NCBI RefSeq assembly: GCF_900105725.1
Contig: NZ_FNLM01000034.1
Span: 2,914,001 to 2,978,000, forward strand
Reading direction: 5' to 3'
Length of the DNA: 64,000 nucleotides
Source: Gordonia westfalica
Lineage (GTDB): Bacteria > Actinomycetota > Actinomycetes > Mycobacteriales > Mycobacteriaceae
This document shows positions 37,874 through 47,096 of this stretch, in pieces; the first letter of the stretch is position 1; every line of letters begins with the position of its first letter. Under the pieces are notes generated by a model. It was not told the DNA's origin. It was given only the letters and a program-made list of their open reading frames with translations, and ran no database searches. A program made the position numbers and the translations under genes.

Positions 37874-39058
37874 GTGAGCCGTTCACCCATCCTGACCAGG
37901 CATTCCGAGGGCGGGGCGGTACCCGGCCCCGGCGAGTTCCACTCATCGGAGACCCCGTGGCACTTCGGTGATCCACTCTCCGAGCAGCGGGCCGCCGCCA
38001 CCGGCGTCATCGTCGTCGACCGGTCCGACCGCTCGGTCATCGAGATCCCGGGCGCCGAACGCCTGAGCTGGCTGCACACCATCTCCAGCCAGCACGTCGC
38101 CGCGCTCCCCGACCGCCGTAGCGCGGAGGATCTCTCCCTCGACGCCAACGGCCGCGTCGAAGAGCACTTCGTCCTGACCGACATCGACGGCGTCACCTGG
38201 ATCGACACCGAGGGTGCCCGCGGCGAGGCCCTGCTCGGGTTCCTCACCCGGATGGTGTTCTGGGCCAAGGCCGAGCCGGCCGCGCGCCCGGACATGAAGG
38301 TCATCACCCTCATCGGTCCCGGCGCGGTGTCCGGGCCGGTGGCAGAGCTCCTCGAGATCGACGCCGATGCGGAGATCTACCAGGCCGGCAGTCTGCCCGA
38401 GACGCATCACGAGGACGAGCCACTGGGCTTCTGGCGACGCATGCCGCCGATCGGCGAACACCGCGATCTGCCCGTCGTCGACCTCGTCATACCCGAGTAC
38501 GTGCTGCTCCGCTGGTGGGACGCCGTGGTCGAGGCGGGCGCCCGGATGGCCGGCAGCTGGGCCCACGACGCCCTGCGGGTCGCGGCCCGCCGCCCCCGCC
38601 TCGGCGCCGACACCGACGAACGGACGATCCCGCACGAGGTCGACTGGATCGGCGGCCCGGCCGAGCAGGGTGCCGTCCACCTGGACAAGGGGTGCTACCG
38701 CGGCCAGGAGACGGTCGCGCGCGTCCACAATCTCGGCAAGTCCCCACGACGTCTGGTGCTGCTGCACCTCGACGGGAGTTCGGATCGGCGCCCGGCGATC
38801 GGCGACCCGGTCACCGCCGGCGGCCGGACCGTCGGACGGCTGGGCACGGTCATCGACCACTACGAGTGGGGCCCGATCGCCCTCGCTCTGGTCAAGCGCA
38901 ACGTCGGCGCCGACGCGGAGCTGCTGATCGGATCGGCGGAACCGGACACGCACGAACCGATCAGTGCGCGTATCGACCCCGACTCCATCCGCGAGGACGA
39001 TCACGTCCAGGCCGGCCGCGCCGCCGTCGAGCGGTTGCGCAGCGGCCCGGGCGCCTGA
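37874..39058 (+). CDS. ygfZ: YgfZ/GcvT-like folate-binding protein
   Basis: 394 residues. The decisive motif is KGCYRGQETVARVHNLGK, the Cys-containing signature of YgfZ, which uses tetrahydrofolate to help build or repair Fe-S clusters. The N-terminal half has the GcvT-like LSWLHTISSQHV. GTG 37874 is the start. It is followed by the MOSC gene after 3 bp. Adjacency to pabC (folate synthesis) is fitting. Confidence 0.87.
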   Translation: MSRSPILTRHSEGGAVPGPGEFHSSETPWHFGDPLSEQRAAATGVIVVDRSDRSVIEIPGAERLSWLHTISSQHVAALPDRRSAEDLSLDANGRVEEHFVLTDIDGVTWIDTEGARGEALLGFLTRMVFWAKAEPAARPDMKVITLIGPGAVSGPVAELLEIDADAEIYQAGSLPETHHEDEPLGFWRRMPPIGEHRDLPVVDLVIPEYVLLRWWDAVVEAGARMAGSWAHDALRVAARRPRLGADTDERTIPHEVDWIGGPAEQGAVHLDKGCYRGQETVARVHNLGKSPRRLVLLHLDGSSDRRPAIGDPVTAGGRTVGRLGTVIDHYEWGPIALALVKRNVGADAELLIGSAEPDTHEPISARIDPDSIREDDHVQAGRAAVERLRSGPGA

Positions 39059-39061
39059 CGC

Positions 39062-39739
39062 GTGGGCACCGGTACCGTGCTGGCCGTCTGCGCGGCCGGC
39101 CAGGACGTCGTTCTCGACGGCATCGGCCCGTCCGCGATCGACAAGCGCCCGCTGACCGGTCGTGCCGAGGTGCACGAGCTGGGTCTGGCCGCCGACCACG
39201 TGCGCGACAAGAAGCACCACGGCGGTGTCGATCAGGCGGTCTACGCGTATGCCGAACCCGACGCACGACGCTGGGCCGGCGAACTCGGACGTGAGCTTCC
39301 TTACGGCTGGTTCGGTGAGAACCTCCGTATCGATGGGATCGACGTCACGGACGCGCTCGTGGGTGAGCGGTGGCAGGTCGGTGACGACGGTCTCGTCCTG
39401 GAGACCACCATCCCGCGGGTCCCGTGCCGCACCTTCGCGGTGTGGGCGGGCGAGCCCCGATGGGTCAAGCGGTTCATGGATCAGGCGGATTTCGGCGCCT
39501 ACCTGCGCGTTCTCCAGCCGGGTACGGTGGCCGCCGGCGATTCCGTGACGGTTGTCCACCGTCCGGACCACGGCGTACGGGTACGGCATCTCCTCGCCCA
39601 CGGCGATCCCGAGGCGATCCGGGCGCTCCTCGAGCACGACGATCTGCCCGCCAAGGTGCGACGTGAGGCACAGCGCGTCGTGACCAGGACAGATAGGAGC
39701 CGCGGCGTGGCGAGGCAGGGCGTGGCACACAAATCCTAG
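39062..39739 (+). CDS. MOSC-domain protein (YiiM-like)
   Basis: 225 residues. The MOSC core is seen in KKHHGGVDQAVYAY, GWFGENLRIDG and the conserved Cys of PRVPCRTFAVW. MOSC domains bind a molybdenum cofactor or transfer sulfur; YiiM reduces N-hydroxylated bases. Starts at GTG three bases after the YgfZ-like stop, so the two share a transcript. The substrate is not known. Confidence 0.85.
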   Translation: MGTGTVLAVCAAGQDVVLDGIGPSAIDKRPLTGRAEVHELGLAADHVRDKKHHGGVDQAVYAYAEPDARRWAGELGRELPYGWFGENLRIDGIDVTDALVGERWQVGDDGLVLETTIPRVPCRTFAVWAGEPRWVKRFMDQADFGAYLRVLQPGTVAAGDSVTVVHRPDHGVRVRHLLAHGDPEAIRALLEHDDLPAKVRREAQRVVTRTDRSRGVARQGVAHKS

Positions 39740-39781
39740 AGGCGCGCTAGACTGGTCAGCACGACAGAATTACTTCAAGAG

Positions 39782-39811
39782 AACGGGGCCGCCAAATTGT
39801 TGGCCGCCCCG
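39782..39811 (+). terminator. Hairpin after the MOSC gene
   Basis: Arms of 13 bp with one mismatch around a 4-nt ATTG loop, followed by CATTTTG, 43 bp after the MOSC stop and just before the DUF3073 ribosome site. Confidence 0.7.
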
Positions 39812-39833
39812 TCATTTTGCGAGGGGGTCCCGT

Positions 39834-40010
39834 ATGGGCCGCGGCCGGGCAAAGGCAAAGCAGACGAAGGTTGCTCGTCAGCTGAAGTACTCCACTCCGA
39901 ACACCGATCTCGAAAGCCTGCAGCGTGAGCTGTCCGGGCAGACCAGCTCGGTAGATCGTCCGGATCCGGTGGATGAATGGGTTGACGAGGACGAGTGGCG
40001 ACGCGCCTGA
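39834..40010 (+). CDS. DUF3073 protein, small and basic
   Basis: 58 residues. It begins MGRGRAKAKQTKVARQLKYS and continues with TDLESLQRELSG and an acidic tail EWVDEDEW, the usual pattern of the actinobacterial DUF3073 family. GAGGGGG precedes the ATG. It lies in the same place as Rv0810c, between the YgfZ-like gene and purM. The basic head suggests nucleic-acid or ribosome contact, but no role is known. Confidence 0.9.
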   Translation: MGRGRAKAKQTKVARQLKYSTPNTDLESLQRELSGQTSSVDRPDPVDEWVDEDEWRRA

Positions 40011-40110
40011 GGCGCGCCACTCGCGGGTGCCGACCTCATCTTCAGGCACCCGATCTCAACCCACGACCTCTCCGCTCAGCGGAACCGCGGTAACGCGGGC
40101 TGATCTTTTC

Positions 40111-40156
40111 GTACGTACCAGGCGGCCGCAAGTGATTGCGGCCGTCTGGTGCGTAC
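40111..40156. repeat. Long imperfect inverted repeat
   Basis: Arms of about 21 bp around a GTGA loop. The central 15-bp part (ACCAGGCGGCCGCAA with TTGCGGCCGTCTGGT) has one mismatch, and GTAC-type ends extend it. It has no T tract and is longer than a typical terminator. Confidence 0.65.
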
Positions 40157-40288
40157 GGGGTCGTTCTCATGACAGACGGCGATGCTCGCCGCGGTGTCAA
40201 CCACCGACGGGTATCGCCGCTCAGTGCTGTCTGTTTCCGGGCGACGAGTGTCGTGGGTGACGAGCGGCGATCGTGCCGACGAGCGAAC

Positions 40289-40335
40289 AACGCCGAAAGC
40301 GGCGGGAACCGAATGGTCCCCGCCGCTTTCGGCGT
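40289..40335. terminator. Hairpin downstream of purM
   Basis: 18-bp perfect arms (40289-40306 with 40318-40335), extended inside the loop by three more pairs across one mismatch. It begins 48 bp past the purM stop and probably ends that transcript, or both convergent ones. Confidence 0.75.
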
Positions 40336-40382
40336 TCGTCGTGCGAGAGGCGTTGCGAGCCTCGGGCTCGCAGCAGCACCGC

Positions 40383-41495
40383 TCAGAAGCGCGGGTGCTC
40401 GCCCACCAGTGAGGCGCGCGCACCCGACTCGGTGCTCTTGGGGTCGTTGGATCGCTTGATGGTGCCGAGCACCCAGTTGTCCACGTGGCGCGCGGTCAGA
40501 ACCGCCTGTGCGCGATCGGTGTCCTCCGGGGCGACGACAGCGACCATGCCGACACCCATGTTGAAGGTGCGCTCCATCTCGAGCTGTTCGACGCGTCCGC
40601 GCTGCGCGATGAGAGCGAAGATCGGCGCCGGGGTCCACGTGTTGCGCTCCAGCTCGGCCACGAGCCCCTGCGGGATGACGCGGGCCAGGTTCTCCGCGAG
40701 TCCGCCGCCGGTGATGTGCGCGAAGGTCCGCACGTCGGCCTCGGCGATCAGCGCCAGGCAGTCGCGTGCGTAGATGCGGGTCGGCTCGAGCAGTTCCTCG
40801 CCGAGCGAGCGACCGAACTCCTCCACGTGGCCGAAGAGGTCCATGTGACCCCACTCGAGCAGCACCTTGCGGGCGAGCGAGTAGCCGTTGGAGTGCAGGC
40901 CCGACGCCCCCATGGCGATGACGACGTCACCGGCACGGACACGGTCGGGGGTGAGGACCTTGTCGGACTCCACGACGCCGACGGCGGTGGCCGACAGGTC
41001 GTAGTGGTTGTCCTGCATGAGTCCGGGGTGTTCGGCGGTCTCGCCACCGAGCAGCGCGCATCCGGCCTCGACGCAGCCGTCGGCGATGCCGGCGACGATC
41101 TGCGCGACGGTCTCGGGGACCACCTTGCCCACGGCGATGTAGTCCTGGAGGAAGAGCGGCTCGGCTCCGCAGACGACGAGGTCGTCGACGCACATGGCGA
41201 CGAGGTCGCGTCCGACGGTGTCGTGCTTGTCGATCGCCTGCGCGATGGCGAGCTTGGTGCCGACGCCGTCGCTGGCGGCGGCGAGGACCGGCTCGCGGTA
41301 GTTGCCCTTCAGTGCGAAGAGGCCCGAGAAGCCACCGATGCCGCCGAGGACCTCCGGACGCGAGGCCCTCTTGGCGTGCGGAGTGATGAGCTCCACCGCC
41401 CGCTCACCGGCGTCGATGTCGACTCCGGCCGCCGCGTACGAGGCCGCCGGCGTGGCGCCCGTCGTCTCGTCGGCAGCCGCATCCCGCTCCGTCAT
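40383..41495 (-). CDS. purM: Phosphoribosylformylglycinamidine cyclo-ligase
   Basis: 370 residues. It closes FGAM to AIR with ATP in purine synthesis. ATP-binding and fold motifs are ASDGVGTKLAIA, CVDDLVVCGAEPLFLQDYI, LGGETAEHPG and AHITGGGLAENLAR. ATG 41495 is taken; an in-frame GTG at 41507 is possible, as GGGG lies near it. It follows purF by about 80 bp, as Rv0808-Rv0809 do. Confidence 0.95.
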   Translation of the reverse strand: MTERDAAADETTGATPAASYAAAGVDIDAGERAVELITPHAKRASRPEVLGGIGGFSGLFALKGNYREPVLAAASDGVGTKLAIAQAIDKHDTVGRDLVAMCVDDLVVCGAEPLFLQDYIAVGKVVPETVAQIVAGIADGCVEAGCALLGGETAEHPGLMQDNHYDLSATAVGVVESDKVLTPDRVRAGDVVIAMGASGLHSNGYSLARKVLLEWGHMDLFGHVEEFGRSLGEELLEPTRIYARDCLALIAEADVRTFAHITGGGLAENLARVIPQGLVAELERNTWTPAPIFALIAQRGRVEQLEMERTFNMGVGMVAVVAPEDTDRAQAVLTARHVDNWVLGTIKRSNDPKSTESGARASLVGEHPRF

Positions 41496-41578
41496 CTCCG
41501 CAAGCACCCCTTGTCGAAAAGTTGTTCTCGGCGTGTTCGCCGACGATCACACGGTACCGGAGTGCCTTGCCCCCGAAT

Positions 41579-43183
41579 TCAGGGACGCATCACTGCGCTG
41601 GCGTTGTCGTTGGGCTTGGTCAGCGGGTCGACCGTTCCGTCGTGCGCGGCGGACGCCAGCATCTGCTCGAGCACCGCCTTGCCCATGGAGGTCTCCTCGG
41701 GCAGTTCGATCGGGTAGTTGCCGTCGAAGCAGGCCGCACACAGTGCCGAGGCGGGCTGCTCGGTGGCACCGATCATCTCGTCGATGCTGATGTAGCCGAG
41801 CGAGTCGGCGCCGATGGCCTGACGCACGCCCTCGACCATGCCCTCCTCGGACTCCATGCCGTTGGCGATGAGTTCCGCCGGAGAGGCGAAGTCGATTCCG
41901 TAGAAGCACGGCCAGCGCACGGGGCTGGAGGCGATCCGCACGTGGACCTCGGCGGCGCCGGCCTCGCGCAGCATCCGGATCAGGGCGCGCTGGGTGTTGC
42001 CGCGCACGATCGAGTCGTCGACGACGACGAGCCGTTTACCGCGGATGACCTCGCGCAGCGGGTTGAGCTTGAGGCGGATGCCGAGCTGTCGGATGGTCTG
42101 CGACGGCTGGATGAAGGTACGGCCCACGTAGGCGTTCTTCATCAGGCCCTGCCCGTAGGGGATGCCCGATCCCTGGGCGAAGCCGACGGCGGCGGGCACC
42201 CCCGACTCCGGCACCGGGATCACCAGGTCGCCCTCGGCGGGATGTTCCTTGGCGAGGCGGCGGCCGATCTCCACGCGGGTGGAGTGGACCGACCGGCCGT
42301 GGATGTTGGAGTCCGGACGCGCCAGGTAGACGTACTCGAAGACGCAGCCCTTCGGCGTCGGCTCGGCGAAACGCTTGGTCCGCACGCCGTCGGCGTCGAT
42401 GGCCAGCAGCTCACCGGGCTCGATGTCGCGGACGAAGGAGGCGCCGACGATATCGAGCGCGGCGGTCTCCGACGCGACGACCCAGCCGCGGTCGAGGCGT
42501 CCGAGCGAGAGCGGGCGGACGCCGTGCGGGTCGCGCGCCGCGTACAGGGTGTGCTCGTCCATGAAGGTGAGGCAGAAGGCGCCCTTGAGGGTCGGCAGCA
42601 GTTCCATCGCCGCCTGCTCGATCGAGCTGTCGGCGGCGCCGTGCGCCAGGAGTGCGCCCACGACGTCGGAGTCCGACGTCGCCGCCGAGCTCTTGATGCC
42701 CTTCTCACGAGCGCGGGCCGCCAGGTCGGCGGTGTTGACGAGGTTGCCGTTGTGCCCGAGCGCGACGCCGGTGCCGGCGTCGGTCGTGCGGAAGATCGGT
42801 TGGGAGTTCTCCCAGGTGGTCGAACCGGTGGTGGAGTAGCGGCAGTGCCCGATGGCGACGTGGCCGCTCATCGCGCCCAGTGTCTGCTCGTCAAACACCT
42901 GGCTGACCAGGCCCAGGTCCTTGAAGACGACGACCTGGCTGCCGTCGCCGACCGCGATGCCCGCCGCCTCCTGCCCGCGATGCTGCAGTGCGTAGAGGCC
43001 GTAATAGGTGAGTTTGGCGACGTCCTCGCCGGGTGCCCAGACCCCGAAGACGCCGCATTCCTCGCGCGGTTCGTTCTCGGGCTGGTCCACCGGCGCCGGG
43101 TCGGGCGCGCATCCACCGGCTGCGGAGCATCCGCCCGCCGTGGGAGCGAGCAGGTTCACGTTGGCGATCGGATGATCAGTCAT
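41579..43183 (-). CDS. purF: Amidophosphoribosyltransferase
   Basis: 534 residues. It makes phosphoribosylamine from PRPP and glutamine, the first committed purine step. The glutaminase nucleophile is Cys43 in REECGVFGV, after a propeptide that carries a CSAAGGC motif and must be cleaved off. LQHRGQEAAG and YSTTGS belong to the N-terminal nucleophile domain, and VVVDDSIVRGNT is the PRPP loop. It is cotranscribed with purM. The 168 bp before its start hold no recognisable operator. Confidence 0.96.
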   Translation of the reverse strand: MTDHPIANVNLLAPTAGGCSAAGGCAPDPAPVDQPENEPREECGVFGVWAPGEDVAKLTYYGLYALQHRGQEAAGIAVGDGSQVVVFKDLGLVSQVFDEQTLGAMSGHVAIGHCRYSTTGSTTWENSQPIFRTTDAGTGVALGHNGNLVNTADLAARAREKGIKSSAATSDSDVVGALLAHGAADSSIEQAAMELLPTLKGAFCLTFMDEHTLYAARDPHGVRPLSLGRLDRGWVVASETAALDIVGASFVRDIEPGELLAIDADGVRTKRFAEPTPKGCVFEYVYLARPDSNIHGRSVHSTRVEIGRRLAKEHPAEGDLVIPVPESGVPAAVGFAQGSGIPYGQGLMKNAYVGRTFIQPSQTIRQLGIRLKLNPLREVIRGKRLVVVDDSIVRGNTQRALIRMLREAGAAEVHVRIASSPVRWPCFYGIDFASPAELIANGMESEEGMVEGVRQAIGADSLGYISIDEMIGATEQPASALCAACFDGNYPIELPEETSMGKAVLEQMLASAAHDGTVDPLTKPNDNASAVMRP

Positions 43184-43351
43184 CGACTAGCTCCCCTGGG
43201 CTGCGAATCGGATAACACGTCAATGTGCGGGAGACAATTCGGAGTTTACGTGCCGGTTGCCTCACAGAGCGAATCTTCCAGCGGTGTCCGAAGCGCCGTA
43301 ATTCCACGTGAGGGCACTCCAGTGACCGATCACACTCTCCGAATCCCCGTT

Positions 43352-43762
43352 TCACGGGGCGGCAGGCCCCAGCGGGACGAGTGGCATCAGCTCCGCCACC
43401 AGCTCCGCGCGGTGTCCCGACGCGTCGACCGCTCCGGCGCCCAGCGCCGCGTCGTAGGTCTGCAGTCCGGTCACCATCAGCAGCCACGTCCGCGGCGAGG
43501 TCTCGACGACGTTGGGCGGCGTCCCTCTGGTGTGGCGCGGTCCCTCGATGCACTGGACCGCCACGAAGGGCGGCACGCGAACCTCGACCGAGTTGCCCGG
43601 GGCGAGGTGCTCGAGGGTTCGCGCGGTCAGGCGGACAGCGGCCGCGAGCGCGGGCCGCGCCGGCGCGGGGGCCGAGGAATCGGTGAGCCAGTCCGCGACC
43701 GCGAGGACGGCGGCGCGGACCTCGGCCGGGTCGGGTCTCTTACGCGGGGGCACGTCAGTCAT
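43352..43762 (-). CDS. Sterol-carrier-family-like protein, Rv0807-like
   Basis: 136 residues. PPFVAVQCIEGPRHTRGTPPNVVETSPRTWL and HRAELVAELMPLVPL resemble a small family found upstream of purF in mycobacteria (Rv0807), annotated as sterol-carrier or MDMPI-type. No membrane segment is seen. The link to purine synthesis is only positional; the function is unknown. Confidence 0.75.
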   Translation of the reverse strand: MTDVPPRKRPDPAEVRAAVLAVADWLTDSSAPAPARPALAAAVRLTARTLEHLAPGNSVEVRVPPFVAVQCIEGPRHTRGTPPNVVETSPRTWLLMVTGLQTYDAALGAGAVDASGHRAELVAELMPLVPLGPAAP

Positions 43763-43809
43763 CTTGCAACGCCGGTTGGCGCAGCCCGAATTCGGGCAGT
43801 ATGTGACGC

Positions 43810-45318
43810 ATGGGCGCGGAAGTGACCAAACAGGAGTTCACCGGCGAGGATCGCGTGAGGTTCCGCCGTCAGGTCAGTCGTGGCACCGACGCGATCGCGC
43901 GGATGCTGTCCGACGGGTTGTTCACCGATCAGGGACGCCCACCCAAACCCCTCCTCGGCATGGAGGTCGAACTCAACCTCGTCGACGAGCAGATGCGTCC
44001 GGCCATGGCCAACGCGACCGTCCTCGAAGCGATCGCCGACCCCGACTATCAGACCGAACTCGGGCAGTTCAACATCGAGATCAACGTCTCGCCGCGACCC
44101 TTCACCACCGACGACACGATCTCCCTCGAGCAGGCGTTGCGGACGTCGCTGAACCGCGCGGAGGAACGCGCCGCCCGCACGAACAACCACCTGGTCATGA
44201 TCGGGATGCTCCCGACCCTGAAGGCCGAACACTTCGCCCATCACTGGATCTCGGCCAACCCCCGCTACGACCTGCTGAACGAGCAGATCTTCAACGCGCG
44301 CGGCGAGGACCTCGAGATCGACATCAGCGGTGTACCGCTGGCCGACGGCCATCACACCGAACGCCTGCACACGTCCACCGATTCGATCCTCCCCGAAGCC
44401 GCCTGCACCTCGCTGCAGCTGCACCTGAGGGTGGCCCCGGAAGACTTTGCGGCGCACTGGAATGCCGCCCAGGCGATCGCCGGCATCCAGGTGGCACTGG
44501 CCGGCAACTCCCCGTTCCTGGCCGAGACCGCACTGTGGCACGAGAGCCGCATCCCGGTCTTCGAGCAGGCCACCGACACCCGGCCGCTGGAGCTGAAGAA
44601 CCAGGGCGTCCGGCCACGCGTGTGGTTCGGCGAGCGCTGGATAAACACCATCTTCGATCTCTTCGAGGAGAACACCCGCTATTTCCCTGCGCTGCTGCCC
44701 GTCTCCACCGACGTCGACCCCCTGGCCGAACTCGACGCCGGGCGCATCCCGACGCTCGACGAACTGCGACTGCACAACGGCACCGTGTACCGCTGGAACC
44801 GGCCGGTCTACGACATCCACGAGGGGCAGGCACATCTTCGCGTCGAGAACCGGGTGCTGCCCGCCGGGCCGACGGTCGTCGACACGATGGCCAACGCCGC
44901 CTTCTACTACGGGGTGGTCCGGGGGCTCGTCGAATCCGACCGTCCGCTGTGGTCGCAGATGTCGTTCAACGCGGCAGCCGAGAACCTCCAGTCCGGCGCC
45001 CATTTCGGGATGGAGTCACAACTCTATTGGCCCGATGTGGGTTGGGTGCGGCCGGACGAACTCGTCCTCCGTCGCCTGCTGACCCTCGCCGAGAAGGGGC
45101 TCCGCGCGTACGGCGTCTCGGACAAGGCCCGCAAGAGATACCTGTCGGTGATCGAGGGACGCTGCGTCACCCGGCGGACCGGGTCGGTGTGGCAGCGCGA
45201 GGCCGTCGCCGCCCGCGAGAAGGCCGGCGAGAGCCGGTCGGCCGCCCTGAGCGGCATGCTCGCCGACTACGTGACGCACATGCACGAGGGCGAACCCGTC
45301 CACACCTGGGAGGTGTGA
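43810..45318 (+). CDS. GCS2-type glutamate-cysteine ligase family protein
   Basis: 502 residues. LLGMEVELNLVDEQMRP and ELGQFNIEINVSPRPF are the Glu-rich metal- and ATP-site segments of the glutamate-cysteine ligase (GCS2/YbdK) superfamily, and LHLRV and RVENRVLPAGPTVVDTMAN follow in order. Members join glutamate or related acids to an amine. Mycothiol producers do not need glutathione, so the partner amine is uncertain; EgtA of ergothioneine synthesis belongs to this superfamily but normally sits in an egt cluster, which is absent here. Confidence 0.75.
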   Translation: MGAEVTKQEFTGEDRVRFRRQVSRGTDAIARMLSDGLFTDQGRPPKPLLGMEVELNLVDEQMRPAMANATVLEAIADPDYQTELGQFNIEINVSPRPFTTDDTISLEQALRTSLNRAEERAARTNNHLVMIGMLPTLKAEHFAHHWISANPRYDLLNEQIFNARGEDLEIDISGVPLADGHHTERLHTSTDSILPEAACTSLQLHLRVAPEDFAAHWNAAQAIAGIQVALAGNSPFLAETALWHESRIPVFEQATDTRPLELKNQGVRPRVWFGERWINTIFDLFEENTRYFPALLPVSTDVDPLAELDAGRIPTLDELRLHNGTVYRWNRPVYDIHEGQAHLRVENRVLPAGPTVVDTMANAAFYYGVVRGLVESDRPLWSQMSFNAAAENLQSGAHFGMESQLYWPDVGWVRPDELVLRRLLTLAEKGLRAYGVSDKARKRYLSVIEGRCVTRRTGSVWQREAVAAREKAGESRSAALSGMLADYVTHMHEGEPVHTWEV

Positions 45319-45327
45319 TCGCGCAAC

Positions 45328-46404
45328 CTATCCGGCGACCAGACCCCGCCCGGTGATGAGCGGCAGGTCCAGGGCGGTCACCAGACCCGGTTTCGCATCG
45401 ACCACCGCGGCAACCGAATTGACCAGGCGCATGGCCGTGACGATCATCCCGGACACGTTGTGGTCGCCGCTCTCACCGTGGTGGCCGAACTCGACGGTCA
45501 TCTCCGGCTCGCCGGAGATGGCGATCCGATAGCAACCGTCGCCCTCGTGCGGGGTCGGCCACTCGGGGCACTGGTCCGCGTGCGTGCGCGTGTAGTGCTC
45601 CAGCACAACACGATCCACACCATTCACCTGCCCGGCGACCTCGAACCGCAACGCCGCCATCGTGCCCTTCGGGATCTCCACCGACACGGTCGAATAGTCG
45701 CGGTCCGCCGCGACCCGCTCGACCCGTTCGACGAGTGGCTCGTCGAGTGTGAGGTCGAGTCCGGCGGCGATCTGGCGCACCACGCTGCCCCAGCCCATCG
45801 ACAGGATTCCCGGCGACAGCAACAACGGTGTGGTGTCCATGGGTTGCCCGAAGCCGAACAAATCGCGCATGACGACCGGCTGGTAATACGTCGAATAGTC
45901 GGCTATCTCCTGGCACCGGACCTCGTCGATCCGCTGCGAGAGACTCGTCATCGACAGCGGCAGGACGTCATTGGCGAAGCCGGGGTCGATGCCGTTGACG
46001 TGCAGGCTGGCGCCGCCCGACTCACCGGCCGCGGAGATCCGTTCCAGCAGCCGGTCGGGCAGGATGCCCTGCGGGAACTGCAACACCACCGGTCCGCTCG
46101 ACACCACGTTGATCCCGCTCTCCACGAAGGAGATCAGGTCCTCGATCGACTCCATGACGCGGTCGTCGGTCATCGCGGTGTGCACGATGCAGTCGGGTCT
46201 CAGGGCGATCAGCGCGTCGCGGTCGTCGGTGGCCGTGACACCGAGGTCGCGGCCGAGACCCGCCAGTTCGCCGGCGTCCTTCCCGACCTTGCCCGGACTC
46301 GACACCCAGACCCCCACCAGTTCGAGGTCGGGATGGGCGTCGATCCCGGCGATCGCATGTCTTCCGACGGTTCCGGTCGACCACTCGACCACGCGCAGTG
46401 CCAT
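45328..46404 (-). CDS. DapB-like NAD(P)-binding oxidoreductase
   Basis: 358 residues. The N-terminus RVVEWSTGTVGRHAIAGI is a Rossmann nucleotide loop, followed by the dihydrodipicolinate-reductase-type domain (LVGVWVSSPGKVGKDAG, IVHTAMTDD). NGIDPGFANDVLP lies in the catalytic half. This family includes amine dehydrogenases and many uncharacterised actinobacterial enzymes often near lipid or steroid genes. A KstR-type box lies 11 bp before the ATG, which suggests induction with steroid catabolism. The substrate is unknown. Confidence 0.78.
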   Translation of the reverse strand: MALRVVEWSTGTVGRHAIAGIDAHPDLELVGVWVSSPGKVGKDAGELAGLGRDLGVTATDDRDALIALRPDCIVHTAMTDDRVMESIEDLISFVESGINVVSSGPVVLQFPQGILPDRLLERISAAGESGGASLHVNGIDPGFANDVLPLSMTSLSQRIDEVRCQEIADYSTYYQPVVMRDLFGFGQPMDTTPLLLSPGILSMGWGSVVRQIAAGLDLTLDEPLVERVERVAADRDYSTVSVEIPKGTMAALRFEVAGQVNGVDRVVLEHYTRTHADQCPEWPTPHEGDGCYRIAISGEPEMTVEFGHHGESGDHNVSGMIVTAMRLVNSVAAVVDAKPGLVTALDLPLITGRGLVAG

Positions 46405-46414
46405 GCCCTCAAAC

Positions 46415-46428
46415 TAGAACACGTTTCA
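46415..46428. promoter_or_regulatory. KstR-type operator before the DapB-like gene
   Basis: TAGAACACGTTTCA fits TNNAACNNGTTNNA at every fixed position, but the arms are less symmetric than in the box at 28583. It overlaps the stop codon of the upstream membrane gene and is close enough to the ATG at 46404 to cover the start of transcription. Confidence 0.6.
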
Positions 46429-47061
46429 GGTCTGCAGGGCGGGTTCGGCGAGAACGGGGCGCGACCGCCACCAGAGGCCGGTGACCACGGCGACGGTGGC
46501 GGCCATGCAGATCCCGGCCAGGACGAACGCCCCCGCCATCACGGCGCCGGGCGTGGACTCGTCGACGAACGGGCCCGGCAGGAAGGTGAAGACCAACCCT
46601 GCCGCCCAGGCCGCCACATTCACCGGTATCCACTGCCACGCACCGGGAAGCCGGCCCCGGAGAACGACGTACTGGGCCGACGGGATGCTGACCAGCAGAA
46701 CCACAGCGCCCGCCCCGGTGACCATCCAGGTGAGTGGATTTCCGAAGTCGATGTCCACACCGAGATCGATGAGACTCGACGGGGCCATCCCCAGCGACCA
46801 CGCCAGCATGGCGCCGACCGCGGTGGCCGGGACCCATTTCGACGTCGGTACCTGCCACAGCGTCCCGCGAAGGGCCATCGCCTGACCGAAGCCCAGAAGC
46901 GCGCCCTCGCCCGCCCCGCAGGCGACCATGAACAACCACGTCCATCCGGGCGGGAACCCGGCGATACCCGAGATCGCGAACCCGGCCACCGGGATGAGGA
47001 ATCCGGCCGACTCGGCCGCCGTGACAACACCGACCCATCGGAGCATCGAGAACGTCGCCAT
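46426..47061 (-). CDS. Small multi-pass membrane protein
   Basis: 211 residues with six or so hydrophobic segments (WLFMVACGAGEGALLGFG, WMVTGAGAVVLLVSIP, VNVAAWAAGLVFTFLP, AVMAGAFVLAGICMAATVAVVTGLWW). The charged loops are short. No family is recognised. It lies upstream of the DapB-like gene with 21 bp between, but the KstR-type box at the junction suggests that gene has its own promoter. Confidence 0.7.
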   Translation of the reverse strand: MATFSMLRWVGVVTAAESAGFLIPVAGFAISGIAGFPPGWTWLFMVACGAGEGALLGFGQAMALRGTLWQVPTSKWVPATAVGAMLAWSLGMAPSSLIDLGVDIDFGNPLTWMVTGAGAVVLLVSIPSAQYVVLRGRLPGAWQWIPVNVAAWAAGLVFTFLPGPFVDESTPGAVMAGAFVLAGICMAATVAVVTGLWWRSRPVLAEPALQT

Positions 47062-47096
47062 CTGCCAGACCCTACCGAGACTAGGCTCGGAGGACG

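Larger units (their letters stand above)
40011..40382. other. Intergenic stretch with three inverted repeats
   Basis: No gene. A 7-bp-stem hairpin (40025-40051), a long imperfect inverted repeat (40111-40156) and a terminator-like hairpin (40289-40335) fill this stretch between the convergent DUF3073 and purM genes. Confidence 0.55.
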
